From: Cristatella mucedo
Lineage: Eukaryota; Bryozoa; Phylactolaemata; Cristatellidae
Length of the DNA: 64,000 nucleotides
NCBI GenBank assembly: GCA_009760855.2
Contig: WPIO01000062.1
Location: 702,501-766,500, forward strand
Direction: 5' to 3'
The number at the start of each line of letters is the position of its first letter. Position 1 is the first letter of the stretch. Below are positions 11,746 through 23,440 of the stretch, piece by piece. The position numbers and the translations under genes are program-made. Under the pieces are notes generated by a model. It did no database searches and was not told the DNA's origin. It saw only the letters and a list, made by a program, of their open reading frames with translations.

Positions 11746-13006
11746 ATAATAATAATAATAATAATAATAATAATGCACTCGATAAAGCGCCCTCAGAGAA
11801 CTCAATCTCTTTCTAGGCACTTTTCAATTGCTGCAAAGGAAAGCACAATTGAATGGTAAATATTAGCGTGCTCAATAAACAACAAGAATAACCTGATTAG
11901 GGGTGACACATGCACAGGGTCAGCATGCAAGTAAGGTTAGTGGCAGCATGCAACAGTGTCAGCATGCATAAGCAGATAAAGGACGAATCACAGGGAACCG
12001 CTAAATGCTGTTATAAATAGGTGCGTTTTTTATTCTTATTAAATGTGGACAAGTTAAGAGATGTTGCAACGCAAGTCGGGAGTGAGTTTCAGGCTTTGGG
12101 AGCATACGAACTAAAGGCACGGTCTCCAAAGGATTTGAGGTTTGTACGAAGTATAGATAAACAGTTGGATTCCGAAAAGCGGGTGGTACGATGCTTAGCC
12201 GGTGGGGGAATAGATCTGATAGGTAGGCTGGAGCCAAAAAATGAAGGAACCTGAAAGTGAGTGACAAAACCTTGAAGTCCATGCGTTGCTTGACTGGGAG
12301 CTGGTGCAGGTCGGCGAGAAGTGGTGTGATGTGGCAACTGCGCCGCTCACGACACACAAGCCCAGCTGCAAAGTTTTGTACTAGCTGTGAGCGCCTTAGT
12401 GCTTAGGCCAGTAGGCTAGCAAGCAGTAAGTTACAGAAGTCAAGACTGGATGTCAGAAATGCATAGACCAATTTAGATGTGGTATCCCTGCTTATACAAA
12501 CCCGAATTTTAGCAATACTATGTAGCTGAAAGTAGGCAGATTCGACTGTGGAGCTGATGCGGTCGTCTAACGAGAGGTCACTTTGGAACATGACACCTAG
12601 ACTTCGTGCAGATTCAACGGGAGATATGCTGGCAGAGCCGATTTTGAGCGTCAGCATTTGAAATTTCTGAATTACACTTGGTTTACCCATAAATAGTAAG
12701 TTAGTTTTATCATCGTTTAATTTAAGAAAATTTTCTGCCATCCGTGTGCGGATGTCATCAATACTTGCAGTACGGGAGTTGAGAGAATTCGAAATACTCA
12801 GAGGCTGGGAGAGATCCAAGCAAAGGTAAAACTGAGTGTAATCCAAATAGAAGTGAAAGCCAAGTTTGCGCTTGGCAATAACATCCGAAAAATGAAGAGT
12901 ATAACCGTAAAAAGAACTGGACCAAGCACGGACCCCTGAAGTACCCCATATTTCATAGGTTCCTTGGATAATGTTTGTTCATTCACATCAATTCTCTGGA
13001 GTCTCC
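11746..13006 (-). mobile_element. LINE family A, 5'-truncated copy
   Basis: The same family lies in the same direction head to tail with the next copy. It starts within the reverse transcriptase (SGRLQRIDVNEQ, ...VLQGSVLGPVLFTV) and carries the thumb and C-terminal domain in several frames. The YADD region is damaged. The (ATA)n stretch at 11746-11773 is the 3' tail on the minus strand. Sequence between 13007 and 13225 is unrelated to the element. Confidence 0.85.
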
Positions 13007-13225
13007 CACTTACTTTTTGGCCTGTGATCCGTTTGCGATACTCGTTTCGCGTCAAAATCCTATTCCTATGCAACGTTCAGAGCTCCGGTGCAAACTCGAT
13101 GCTGGCTCATTTACAGATAGCTATATGCTCATTCGAAGACATACCTTAAAGGCAAAGGAAAGAACAGTAAAAGGTCCTGCCGTTCCGGTTTTGCAGAAAA
13201 TTGAGAAATACTGCTCACGAAAATA

Positions 13226-15370
13226 TAATAATAATAATAATAATTCACTTGATAAAGCACCCTCAGAGAACTTAATCTCTCTCTAGGCGCTTTACATTTG
13301 CAGTAAAGTGAAATGAAATTGAATGGTAAGTAAAATCATGCTTGAAAAACAAACAAAATGGATAATATGGTTAGGGGTGACATGCACAGGGTCAGCATGC
13401 AAATGTGGTTAGTGGCAGCATGCACAGTGTCAGCACGCATAAGCACATCAAGGACGAATCACAGGGACCCACTAAATGCTGTCCTAAATAGGTGTGTTTT
13501 TAAGTTCCTTTTAAACGTGGTCAGGTCAGGGGATGTTCTGACGCAGGTCGGGAGGGAGTTCCAGGCTTTGGGAGCATACGAACTAAATGCACGGTCTCCA
13601 AAGGATTTAAGGTTTGTACGAGGTATTTCTAGACTGTTGGATTCCGAAAAGCGGGTGGTACGATGCTTGGCCTGATGGGGTAGTATATCTGACAGATAGG
13701 CTGGAGCCATAGAATGAAGGGACCTAAAAGTGAGCGACAAAACCTTGAAGTCAATCCGTTGCTTGACTGGTAGCCAGTGCAGGTCGGCGAGAAGTGGAGT
13801 AATGTGGCAACTGCGACGCTCACGTCAGACAAGTATAGCTGCCGAGTTTTGCACCAAGCTGCAATCGCCTGATCGCACATGCTGGTAGGTTAGTAAGCAG
13901 TGAGTTGCAGAAGTCGAGACGGGATGTCACGAATGCATGGACCAACTTGGACGTGGTATCTTTATCTAAACAAGCCCGAATTTTAGCAATGTTATGAAGC
14001 TGAAAATAGGCAGCTTTGACTGTGGAGCTTATATGGTCGTCTAACGAGAGGTCGCTTTGGAATATGACACCTAGATTTCGAGCTGATTCAACTGGAGATA
14101 TGCTGGCAGATCCAATTTTGAGAGTCAGCCTGTCCAATCTCTGGATCACACTGGGTTTGCCCATAACTAGTAAGTTAGTTTTATCATCGTTAAGTTTTAG
14201 AAAATTTGCTGCCATCCATGTGCGGATGTCATCAATGCATGCAGCTAGTGAGTTTAGAGAATTTGAGGTGCTCGAAGGGTGGGAGGGATCAAGGTAAAGG
14301 TACAACTGAGTGTCATCCGCATAGAAGTGAAAGCCTAGATTGTGCTTGGCAATCACATCAGCAAGAGGCAGAGTATAAACCGTGAAAAGAACCGGACCTA
14401 GCACTGAGCCCTGAGGTACTCTATAATTCAGAGGTACTTCAGATGATCTTTGTCCATTCACGTCAACACTCTGGAGTCTCCCACTGAGATAGGACCTGAA
14501 CCACTGCAGAGCAGTGCCAGTGATGCCCAGGCGAGATGAGAGGCGCTCTAGAAGAACTTTGTGATCGATGGTATCAAAAGCTGCCGAAAGATCAAGCAAA
14601 ACAAGCAGAGACACTCTACCCATGTTGCATTCCTAAGTAGGTCGTTGTATACCCTAAGCAATGCTGACTCTGTGGAGTGATTAGCTCTAAAGCCAGACTG
14701 GAACTTACTAGCAAGGTGTGAGGTTTCGATATACGAGTTCAGCTGGTCCGCCACGACCCGTTCGAGTGTCTTTGATAGGAATGGTAGAAGGGAAACTGGG
14801 CGGTAGTTGCTCAAGTTCTTTTGGTCAAGCGTAGCTTTCTTGAGAAGTGGCCTGACTACAGCTTTTTTGAAAGGTGCTGGGACATGACCTGAGGCTACTG
14901 ACATATTAATGATGTTAGTTATGCATGGCAGCAGTAGGTCAATGCAACGTAGGAGCAGGACAGTGGGAATATGGTCCAGAGGACTTGTTGTCTTCTTTGA
15001 TTGATTACGAACTTTAGGACTAGATCACTAGTGACCTGCTTAAATGCAGACGTTGAGGTGCAGCCAGGAACCGAGGAACAGCATTCTAGTGGGGAGGTTG
15101 TCATCGCAGGGATGGATTCCCTGATCTTGTCTATTTTCTGCACAAACAATCGAGAGAAGCGATCGGCTAGATCATCATTAGGATCATCAGGTAAGGGGCT
15201 AATCTGGGAACGGTTGAGGAGATGGTTTATTGTCGACATCAGAATTTTTGGATTGTGCATCTGTGATTCAACAATGTTTTAAAAAAAGCTAGACTTGGTC
15301 TTTACTATGATCGATTGGTACGACCTACAGTAGTCTTCATTTGTAATACCTAGCAATATCACTGATTACG
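13226..15370 (-). mobile_element. LINE family A (CR1/L2-like), longest copy with reverse transcriptase core
   Basis: Reading on the minus strand, the element starts inside the pol ORF (NPKILMSTINHLLNR), passes the reverse transcriptase blocks (NYRPVSLLPFLSKTLERVV; LVLLDLSAAFDTIDHKVLL; PQGSVLGPVLF; the catalytic FHFYADDTQLYL) and the thumb-like region, and ends with the C-terminus ...HLFRTAFSGSL and a stop near 13459. A 3' UTR of about 230 bp and an (ATT)n tail (13226-13247) follow. Frameshifts near 14625 and 14905 break the ORF, and the endonuclease half is missing, so this is a dead, 5'-truncated copy. The catalytic YADD is retained. The clade call rests on motif order and the simple-repeat 3' tail. 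Confidence 0.9.
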
Positions 15371-15563
15371 TTGTAACGGTTGTGAGATAGGATACATGCG
15401 AAGGGCAGGTTAAGCTACAGTATCGCTCGCCAAAGAACAGACCTCACAGTCTATGGTACGGTCAAGACCTAATTAGAATTCTTCTTTGCATCATACTTAA
15501 ATTGTACAGAACAGTGACGCATATTGTTTAACATCAAGCGAAAGGCTCCCTAGCCATATTAGA

Positions 15564-15713
<150 letters not shown>

Positions 15714-15867
15714 GTGCATGCGTGCGTGTGTGCGTATGTGTTTTTTCAGGTACAGGTACAAGTAATATATATGCTGGTTACTTACCTGTATGAGAGCACA
15801 GCTTAAGTGATTTGGAGGACTGGCACATCAGAACATTAAAGAACCACTGTGAAAATATACGATCCCT

Positions 15868-15952
15868 TAATAATAATAATAATAATAATAATGCACTTGA
15901 TAAAGCCCCAACAGAGAGCTCAATCTCTTTTAAGGTGCTTTACATTCCTGTT
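15868..15952 (-). mobile_element. LINE family A 3' tail
   Basis: (ATA)n followed by the conserved terminal box on the minus strand; only the last 85 bp are present. Confidence 0.7.
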
Positions 15953-16085
15953 TTTGCTCGTAACAATCGACTTGCGCTCACAACACAGTGAATGGAAATG
16001 GACAACAAAAAAGTCTGGCACATCTGCTCGTGTTCAATGCAGGCGGCTCGTATGGGTAATAAGGCGGTAGATAGCTCGCTGGTAT

Positions 16086-16134
16086 CAGGGAGCAGGCAGC
16101 GACTCCGCTCCGTAAAGCTGCCTGCTGCTCCCTG
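16086..16134. repeat. Inverted repeat with a 16-nt loop
   Basis: CAGGGAGCAGGCAGC pairs with GCTGCCTGCTGCTCCCTG, with three extra nucleotides on the right arm. Confidence 0.85.
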
Positions 16135-16479
16135 AGGACTTTCATCTTATGAAGCACAGGCTGACAGACCCTCAGCACCGGAATTGAAAAGCAAAGCCGT
16201 CAGTCGCTAGCAGGTTTTTCAGTAATATCGAAAGGAAGGGTTCTAAAATGATGGTGAATCGTGCGAGAGATTCGTCTGCCAAACGCAGCAGCTGCTCGAA
16301 ATGGGCATTTTTAGGCTCCTGGGCATCGTAGCTGCACTAGTGCTGCTTGTGTTGCTCATAGGAAATAAGAGCGATCGGATCAAAGGGGATCGACGAGAGT
16401 AAAACGAAGCCTAAAACGAAGCGTGCGTGCTCGATGATACCATCGGGCTGACTGGTGTTCGGTATGTCAGGCCGCAATA

Positions 16480-16795
16480 ATAGCAATAAGGATGCTAATG
16501 TACGCCTGTAGCACCACCAGAGAACTTAATACCCTCCTAGGCACTTTAGATAGGCTTTTAAGAAAGCATGCCCTCATGGTTAGTGCTAGCGTGCACGGTG
16601 TCACCATGCATAGTGCGGTTTAGTGGTAACATGCCCACTTTCAGTTTGCTGTTAGCACGCAAAGGATAAGCGATGAGAGCCCAGAAAATGCTGTGAGAAT
16701 CTAGTGCATTTTTAGCTTCTTTTTAAATGTCAAGTTAGGTTATGTTGGATATTCGTTTTGGAGTGAGTTCCAGACCTTTGCAGAATCCTAGGATC
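16480..16795 (-). mobile_element. Diverged LINE family A 3' fragment
   Basis: The order of tail, GCATGC-rich 3' UTR and end of ORF is kept, but with many substitutions; an old copy. Confidence 0.65.
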
Positions 16796-18562
16796 CAATC
16801 CTGACCCCACGAGAGTTGGATAATCTTGTACTCACTGGCTAGAGATCTCGATCCCTATCCTGAACCCTACTTATCAGCGAACTCTACGTTCAATTTCCGA
16901 CCACACTTTCCAGGGTTGAAAGTTTGAAATAGATTCCTTTGCAGATTTTTGTTTGCTCAAACTTCTTGCGCGAGAACTAAAGAATACCAAGCTGCTTTAG
17001 ATCTGGATCAAGCCCCTAGCCTACGCTTGGCTCGTTCGTTGTTCGAGATGGCCAAATTTCGCCATCGATGTAGCTGAATTTGATTTTTTGTAACTAAAAA
17101 TCACGTCTGAACTTGATCCCAAGTCTAGAACTGACAGAGGGACTAGGATTTGCACAGCGAAGATCCACTAAAACGGCGGATATAGTTCCCTGGTTTAACT
17201 CCCACGCGAGCGCTCGCTCGCTCGCTCACACTCACACCCAGCCCCGCCGGAGTGACATGTCAGCGTCGCATCTACGCTCGATAGAAAATAACCGCCTCAG
17301 CCATCTGATGAGGAAAGGAGGCAAGCCTGCTCTTTCTAGCTCAGCCCTGAGAAAGCGAAGCTCTCTCTGAAGAGACCCTTTTAGGACTCCCGATAAGGCC
17401 ATCTCCGAAGCTGACAAAATCTACACCGATTAATTATGCAGCAAAGATGCGGGTTGGTAACACTTTCTGTCTCGGTAGACCGCTGATCTAAGCCGGTGCA
17501 TTTTGCCACATTCTTTATTAGAGAGTAGTTAGCATTAACTTTTTGCATTCGTTTTGCGCTGCAAGCCATACAGGTTTCAGAGAGGGTGATTAGACATGGC
17601 CGCTCAGATTGACGAGTTCTTTAAGCGGGCTTCCACGAAGGCAGTGACTGCTTGCGTTCATATAAGAAAAAAACCACCGCTAAACCTCACTCTCATTACG
17701 CTGCTAGCAGATTGATCGAACACCTTGCCTTCACTTTAGCAACTTTTTTTAATCAGCAGCTGGAATGGTAACGTTTACCGGTTGAGTTTAAAAGAGCGAT
17801 AATGCCACTGCCACGATTACATCTCGTGGCGAGTGCACAGGCGAGTCTCCAATTAGCGATCTACATCTCTCTTTCTGTATTCGTCATAAAACGCTGGAAA
17901 ATATCGTTTTTAGACTATTAGCTTCGCATGCGGGCGAGCATCTGCCCTGCGTGGTGCTTCTTCAACAGAAAATCCGGCCACTATATTGTGTAGAAACAGC
18001 TCTGCTGTGCGAACGAAGCACGGGGTCAGATAGCCCAGATTGTGGTTACCCAGCCGGGGAGGATAAAAACAAGGTGTTCTCTCGATCTCTAGATCCGCGT
18101 TTATTTGTGTACGTATGTTCGTTCGTGCGGTCGTTCCTCCTCCGTTCCACTTCCGCCGCTCCCCGAGAGTCCATGCTAGGATCCGTTCTGTTCCCAATTT
18201 ACGGTGCCTGCCTAAGAAGGATCATTCGATTTTACAACATCCAATTTAATTTTCAAGCCGACGGCCGCGCAGGTCCAAATCAATCTGCCTTGTTCAGAAG
18301 TAAACTGGTAAGATGAAGGAACACCTCAGTTCTAGTCCATCAGACATTCGGAACCCTAGTGAGACCGCCATGGATCGCACGTAATAATTTGGTCCCTTTG
18401 ACTGACCCCATTGCCGACCTCCTGAGGCTGAAGAGCCACGTTCCAGCCTGCACAGCCAGCTGCCGTGTTTGATTCCTTTCCAAGGACAAGATTTACTCAG
18501 AGCAATTGCTGTGTGAGGATCTCGCTAGCTAGCGGGATCTTTTCTCTTCGGGCCATACTAAT
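16796..18562. other. About 1.8 kb without supported gene
   Basis: On the minus strand at about 17300-17370, LERAGLPPFLIRWLRRLFS resembles a reverse transcriptase helix but is isolated. Otherwise nothing recognised. Confidence 0.35.
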
Positions 18563-18645
18563 GTAGCTCAGTGTTGGCAAGGTTACGAAAAATTCTATCA
18601 AGCCTTCACAGCTGGTGTTAACTTTGCCGCTAGTTTGATCGTGAA

Positions 18646-18745
18646 ATAATAACAGTAATAATAATGCATTTAACTCATTGCGCCCTCAGAGAACTACATC
18701 TCTTTCTAAGCACTTTACATTTGCTGCAAAGGAAGCATGATCGAA
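18646..18745 (-). mobile_element. LINE family A 3' tail
   Basis: About 100 bp of tail and terminal box. It interrupts a sequence that is also present, uninterrupted, at 20149-20245. Confidence 0.7.
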
Positions 18746-19003
18746 TGGAAATCAGCGAAATTTAGCGGCTCGTTCATTGTGACAATGAAGCGGCCTCGGC
18801 GGCTCACCATTGATCAATGCTGGAATGACGAAATCTCATTCTGACGTATCAGCGGCCCGCCGTCGCCTAGCTTTGTCAAGCCCAGCTGAAGTGCCGTAGC
18901 AGTTCCGGTCACTTTCCAACCTTCAAATCCTCCCATGACAATAGCAACAATACCGATGCTTATACTGAATTTATAAAGAACCATCAGAGAACCCATCTCT
19001 TAC

Positions 19004-19078
19004 TTCTAAACTCTGTATAGCCATTGCAGGATCCAGCTAACCACAAAAATTAAGTGAAACCACTATTTCAGGGTCCGA
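19004..19078 (+). repeat. Arm 1 of a long inverted repeat
   Basis: About 75 bp (from CTTCTAAACTCTGTATAGCC to GGGTCCGAGTTT) match the reverse complement of 20558-20635 at roughly 90 % or better. Confidence 0.8.
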
Positions 19079-19112
19079 GTTTGTACCTATTTCTCACTTC
19101 CTGTAAAGAAAG

Positions 19113-19746
19113 CAGGGCGGAGCCAGGATTTTCAGCGGTTCTGGGGGGTCAGGGGTCAGGGGTCAGGGAGCTCTAAGCTCTTTCAGACATAATGACATGG
19201 GTACCACATAAAAGCAGTTTATGGAAAAATTACTGAACAGTCTAATCTACTAATTCCTTTCGCTTCTTGGCACTGCTACTGCCCATTGGGCCGAGGGAAA
19301 TTTGCGCCTGGATACTTGGTGGTACTTCCCGCTGTCTCTTCCTCTGTCTGTGGAGCAGGGCATGGCAGAGCAGGGCAGGGCAGGGCAGGGCAGGGCAGGG
19401 CAGGGCAGGGCAGGGCAGGGCAGGGCAGGGCAGGGCAGGGCAGGGCAGGGCAGGGCAGGGCAGGGCAGGGCAGGGCAGAGCAGGGCAGAGCAGGGTAGGG
19501 CAGGGCAGGGCAGGGCAGGGCAGGGCAGGGCAGGGCAGAGCAGGGCAGGGCAGGGCAGAGCAGGGCAGGGCAGGGCAGGGCAGGGCAGAGCAGGGCAGGG
19601 CAGGGCAGGGCAGGGCAGGGCAGGGCAGGGCAGGGCAGGGCAGGGCAGGGCAGGGCAGGGCAGGGCAGGGCAGGGCAGGGCAGGGCAGGGCAGGGCAGGG
19701 GAGCAATTGCCCCCCTGCCCTGCCCTGCCCTATGGCTCCGCTACTG
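19113..19746. mobile_element. Non-autonomous hAT-like DNA transposon with internal GGGCA array
   Basis: The 634-bp element begins CAGGGCGGAGCCAGG and its other end reads, on the minus strand, CAGTAGCGGAGCCATAGGG; both contain GCGGAGCCA directly after a CAG. It is flanked by 8-bp near-identical repeats, AAAGAAAG (19105-19112) and AAAGGAAG (19747-19754), the length expected for hAT insertions. It has no transposase. The hAT assignment is inferred from end style and duplication length; Zisupton- or P-type elements also make 8-bp duplications. Confidence 0.6.
19373..19700. repeat. (GGGCA)n pentanucleotide minisatellite
   Basis: About 65 units of GGGCA with scattered GAGCA and one GGGTA variant, lying wholly inside the hAT-like element. 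It is open in all frames (GQGRA, CPALP repeats), which is an artefact of the unit. Confidence 0.95.
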
Positions 19747-20557
19747 AAAGGAAGCATAATTAAATGGTTAGCGGTAGCATGCTCAATTATAACGAGCATA
19801 CGTAGCAATTATTATTAAGTATTATACGAGCAAACGTAGAGGTGCCACGCGCAGGGTCAGCATGCAAATGTAGGTTAGTGGAAGCATGCACAGTGTCAAC
19901 ACGCATAAGCGCACAAAGGACGAATCGCAAGGACCCACTAAATGCTGTGATAAATAGATTTGTTTTTAGCTTCCTTTTAAATGCTGTCAAGTGAGGGAAT
20001 GTCGTGACGCCAGTCAGGAGTGAGTTCCAGGCTTTGGAAGCACGGGAAATAAAGGCGCCATCTCCAAAAGATATGAGGTTCGCAAGAGGTGTAGCTAAAC
20101 GATTTGATTCAGAAAAGCGGGTGGCACGACAATTATTTCAGACTAATTTAGCTCCGCGTTGCCAAGGTTACCTATAACTCCCATCCAGCGTTCACAGCTA
20201 TTGTTAATTTTGCCGCTAGCTTGATCGTGAAATCAACAAAATTTAGCCACCTAGCAACTATGGAGGACCTTAGCATGTGCTCTGCAGTTCATCGAATATA
20301 GACCTTCCACAACATCTTGCGAAAAGAGATGCCCTTTTTCCTACTGCCAACAGTTGTATGTCTATCCAAGTGGTCAATTTGTCAATTCACGAAGAACGGG
20401 TAGCTATACAAAGAATAATGGTGGCTAGCAGGAGCAAAGTATAAAGAGAAGCATTTGAACAAAAAACTGCAAAATATTTATTAGGACTAAGGCTAAAGCT
20501 GGTATGGATCGGTAATCACGCAGAAAGGTAAAAAGAAAGAAATTCAAATGAAAGAAA

Positions 20558-20635
20558 CTCGGACCCTGAAATAGTGGCTTCAATTAATTTTTGTAGTTAG
20601 CTGGATCCTGCAATGGCTATACAGAATTTAGAAGT
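20558..20635 (-). repeat. Arm 2 of a long inverted repeat
   Basis: Reverse complement of 19004-19078. The two arms enclose about 1.48 kb that includes the hAT-like element and LINE A sequence. Confidence 0.8.
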
Positions 20636-20849
20636 TCGACAGCATTCCCACTATTTCGTCTTACATGGTTATCCTGTTTAGTGGAAACTTTTCAAGCAAC
20701 TATCCATTTATAATTACTCAGTTGAAGAAGCATGGCCACTTGATCTTCTAGCTGAATTCTTGTCTGGATTCGTATAGACGTCTTTAACTCACTACTAGTA
20801 GGTCTTCTTGCCTGTGCTATAAACGCTTATAGATGACGTTAAACTTGAC

Positions 20850-21245
20850 GGATAAGCTTGTCTGTCGAGAACGTCACAACTGCCATATTACACCACTTCT
20901 CTCCGACATCTACTGACTGATCACAAGCAGCGTATTCTTCAAGCTTCTATCATTCAGTTTTAGACTCCTTTATTCTGTAGCTTCGGCTTTCCAATCTGAA
21001 ATAATCGCTAATCAATCAGGCTTTCCATTGAACCACTCGACCGTCTGACTCAAGTCGCAGGCACGTGTGCTTGTAACCATCCTCAAATTCCGTGGGTACT
21101 ACGCCTTTAGTTCAAACGCTCCCGAATTCTGGATTAACTCTTGAAGAACGTCAACAAGACCCCTGAATTGAGTTTGAAGACAATTTAAAAGAATTAAAAA
21201 CCAGCACATTCCTCACAGCGTTTGTTCCGTTCGTGTGATTATTCT
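20850..21245 (+). mobile_element. Degenerate LINE family A coding remnant
   Basis: Plus-strand frame KLVCRERHNCHITPLLSD matches the LINE A segment RLVCRERRSCHITPLLAD; later parts are broken by stops. Confidence 0.65.
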
Positions 21246-21640
21246 ACGTGTGCTTAAAATTGCTGAAATTAATAATTTTAAAAATAACCAAATGTCATCC
21301 TAATTTGCAGCGTATTTAGAGTGCCAAGATATAAATTTAGCTATCAAGGTCCAATGCAAATACTTTATTACTGTAATTGCTATCATGATCTTCACTCAAA
21401 ATATATTTTTCTACCTCAGCCCTTGCATGTCTAGATACTACTGTCTCAATAGAAAAATTAAATTAAATTAACTCACTTGACTTCATTACGCTGTAAATGC
21501 ACACGGGTAACTCGTATGACACTTCTATAGAGGACAGCCGAGTTTAATAGAATCTTTTGGCATCGCTTCGTAGAACGCTCCACGTAAAAGCCATCATTAG
21601 AGCTAAGGTGATGAAAGGAAATGACGGCGAGTCGCATTGG
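21246..21640. other. AT-rich, nothing recognised
   Basis: Ordinary AT-rich sequence between a LINE remnant and the coiled-coil-like frame. Confidence 0.4.
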
Positions 21641-21643
21641 CAG

Positions 21644-21796
21644 AGATGCAGCTAGCAGAGGCCAAGCTACAGCGCACGGAGCTGACCGTAGAGTTGACCC
21701 ATCGCAAGCAGTTCTACAGTCATGATTTAAGTAGTTTCGTTGCTAAAAATGCACTAGCCGCTAGTCGGGAGAGTAATTGGTGCGATTCGCGTGCAG
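21644..21796 (+). CDS. Candidate exon, coiled-coil-like segment, unknown protein
   Basis: The frame reads MQLAEAKLQRTELTVELTHR then KQFYSHDLSSFVAKNA, with heptad-like leucines and charged residues typical of a coiled coil. It stands out from AT-rich surroundings. A GCAG|GTGTGC donor at 21797 would end it in phase 1; otherwise the frame runs to a stop at 21874-21876. The 5' boundary is uncertain: AG at 21642-21643 would give a phase 1 entry, but its polypyrimidine tract is poor, and ATG 21646 could instead be a start. I do not recognise the family. Confidence 0.3.
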
Positions 21797-21876
21797 GTGT
21801 GCGTGCGCTCGAAGACGAGGCGCGGCTACGAGACTTGAATTCGCTGCACGAAGCCACGCAAGTAGGCCCACGCTGA

Positions 21877-22383
21877 TTAATGTTGTTTTGCGTGAAATTC
21901 GCAGGTGTTACATCCAGCAAACGTAAGGAGATTGATCTACTTGATAGTAGTGAGATAAATATCTAGTAACGGTTCACTACACTACACTCAGTACTGACCC
22001 GTTTTAGTCAGTCCGCCGCGGTAATTGCACGAAGCCATCTTAGCTGTCACAGCTATTCTTTACTAAGACAAAAAACTAGCAGCTATTGATATATTACTAT
22101 TATATGCAATATCAAAATTATTGCAATTAATTTTAATAATTATAAATTGCAAAAATGAACGCTAAGTGTACTTGCATTGAACTGATAACTAAACACGTCA
22201 AAGCTCCTTAGATTGGAAGCACAAAGAGTGTACCTAAAATCAGAAAGTTTTCGTTGGCAGTCCACGATGCAGGCATAACGAGATGCATTAAGAGCTCCCC
22301 TATATGAATATCCACTTTTTTCACCTCTTTTTTGGGAAGAATTTAATCCATTAGGTTGGTTGCAATAGCATTCCCTCTTGTTC
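21877..22383. other. AT-rich, nothing recognised
   Basis: AT-rich sequence up to the LINE B terminal box; no motif seen. Confidence 0.4.
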
Positions 22384-22935
22384 ACTGCATATTTAAAATG
22401 TAATGTAATGTATCTCCGTCTGCAACTCCACAAAACCACATAGACTATGTATTAGCAACGCGACACTTGTGTAAAAGTGGTCTGCTGCCGCATTACGGAG
22501 TGGAATCCCTCCGCTGGTAGCCTACCGTTACTCGAGATATTTGAGAGATTTGCGGCAGCACCCGTCGCACGCCGGAGGTACGCTCTTGCTAAGAGCATAC
22601 CTGTGTACAACTTTGAGCGCACGCCCCGAGCCGAGCTTTGGAAACCGATTTGTAATTTGATCAGCAATCACGGAAACTCAAAATGCTAGTCGAAAGTTAT
22701 AAGAAATCGTGTTACGCAGGAGAGTTTTATATAGCGCACTCACAGCCTAAGCGGCTTTCGGTAGGCATCCGGTAGCCGACGGACTTCATCTCACGCAAGA
22801 GAGAGAAAGTGGGAAGCATAGCAGAGTTAGGAGAGCAGTTGAGGTAGTGAGTAACATGGAAGTATCAGCTCACGACGGCTGGAAAGGATGTGCCATAGTC
22901 GGCAGCAGGAGAGTAGTTCAGGAATAACACACCAC
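22384..22935 (-). mobile_element. LINE family B 3' end, split by an insertion
   Basis: The terminal box is at 22384-22449; the 3' UTR resumes at about 22706 (GTGTTACGCAGGAGAG) to 22935. The intervening 256 bp are a separate dispersed repeat. Confidence 0.7.
22450..22705 (+). repeat. Dispersed repeat R1, copy 1
   Basis: Nearly all of this 256-bp block is present again at 27936-28185 with roughly 85-90 % identity by eye. Here it interrupts the LINE B terminal region, which sets its outer limits. No terminal inverted repeats, tRNA boxes or simple tail are seen. A 70-codon frame (LPLLEIFERFAAAPVARR, FERTPRAELWKPI) is open in both copies. Confidence 0.75.
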
Positions 22936-23440
22936 AGTGGTTGGCAGAAAGTCATATCAGCTTCCTTTAGCTAACCGTGCTATACTGTTAGTAGTTGTGT
23001 CTTATCAGGTTTACAAAAACGCGCCATGACGCTTAGCAGTAACCAATCAATGTAGCCACCAAGATGATCATTAAATCTAAGAGATTTAACAGCTTCCCTT
23101 CACTACTGAAAGGACCTCGGTGGCTCTCCGGCCAAAAGAGTAGAGTCCAGTAGAAACTCGGCCTTTGAATAATGCCACGTCTTGGGCTTTTGCAGTATGA
23201 GCCTCGCCGTGCCTTCAGGTCAGGTCAGAGGGCATGAGATTCGATATCCTTCACTTCTAGTCAAAACACGGATGACAGACGTTTGAGCTATTTAAGCGTC
23301 TGACCTTAAAGCTCCACCTCCACAACCCTTGCTCAAGGACGCTATTTTGCTCATGCTACGGATCGTGATAGTCCTCTTTCAAAAAGTCCTTTGTTGTGAC
23401 ATCTTTGTAACCTACTTGCTATAAATCTCTTGCTCTCGAG

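Larger units (their letters stand above)
18950..20132 (-). mobile_element. LINE family A 3' half split by later insertions
   Basis: Terminal box remnants at 18966-19004, then foreign sequence, then the 3' UTR and C-terminal ORF part from 19755 to 20132. The hAT-like element at 19113-19746 sits inside it, and a 75-bp arm of an inverted repeat at 19004-19078 is a second intruder. Confidence 0.65.

Noticed and set aside
17232-17417. Minus-strand LERAGLPPFLIRWLRRLFS resembling a reverse transcriptase helix
   Set aside because: Isolated; neighbouring reverse transcriptase blocks are absent in all frames on both sides.
19242-19818. GQGRA / CPALP repeat proteins of about 180 residues
   Set aside because: Translations of the GGGCA array; no signal peptide, conserved start or flanking domains.
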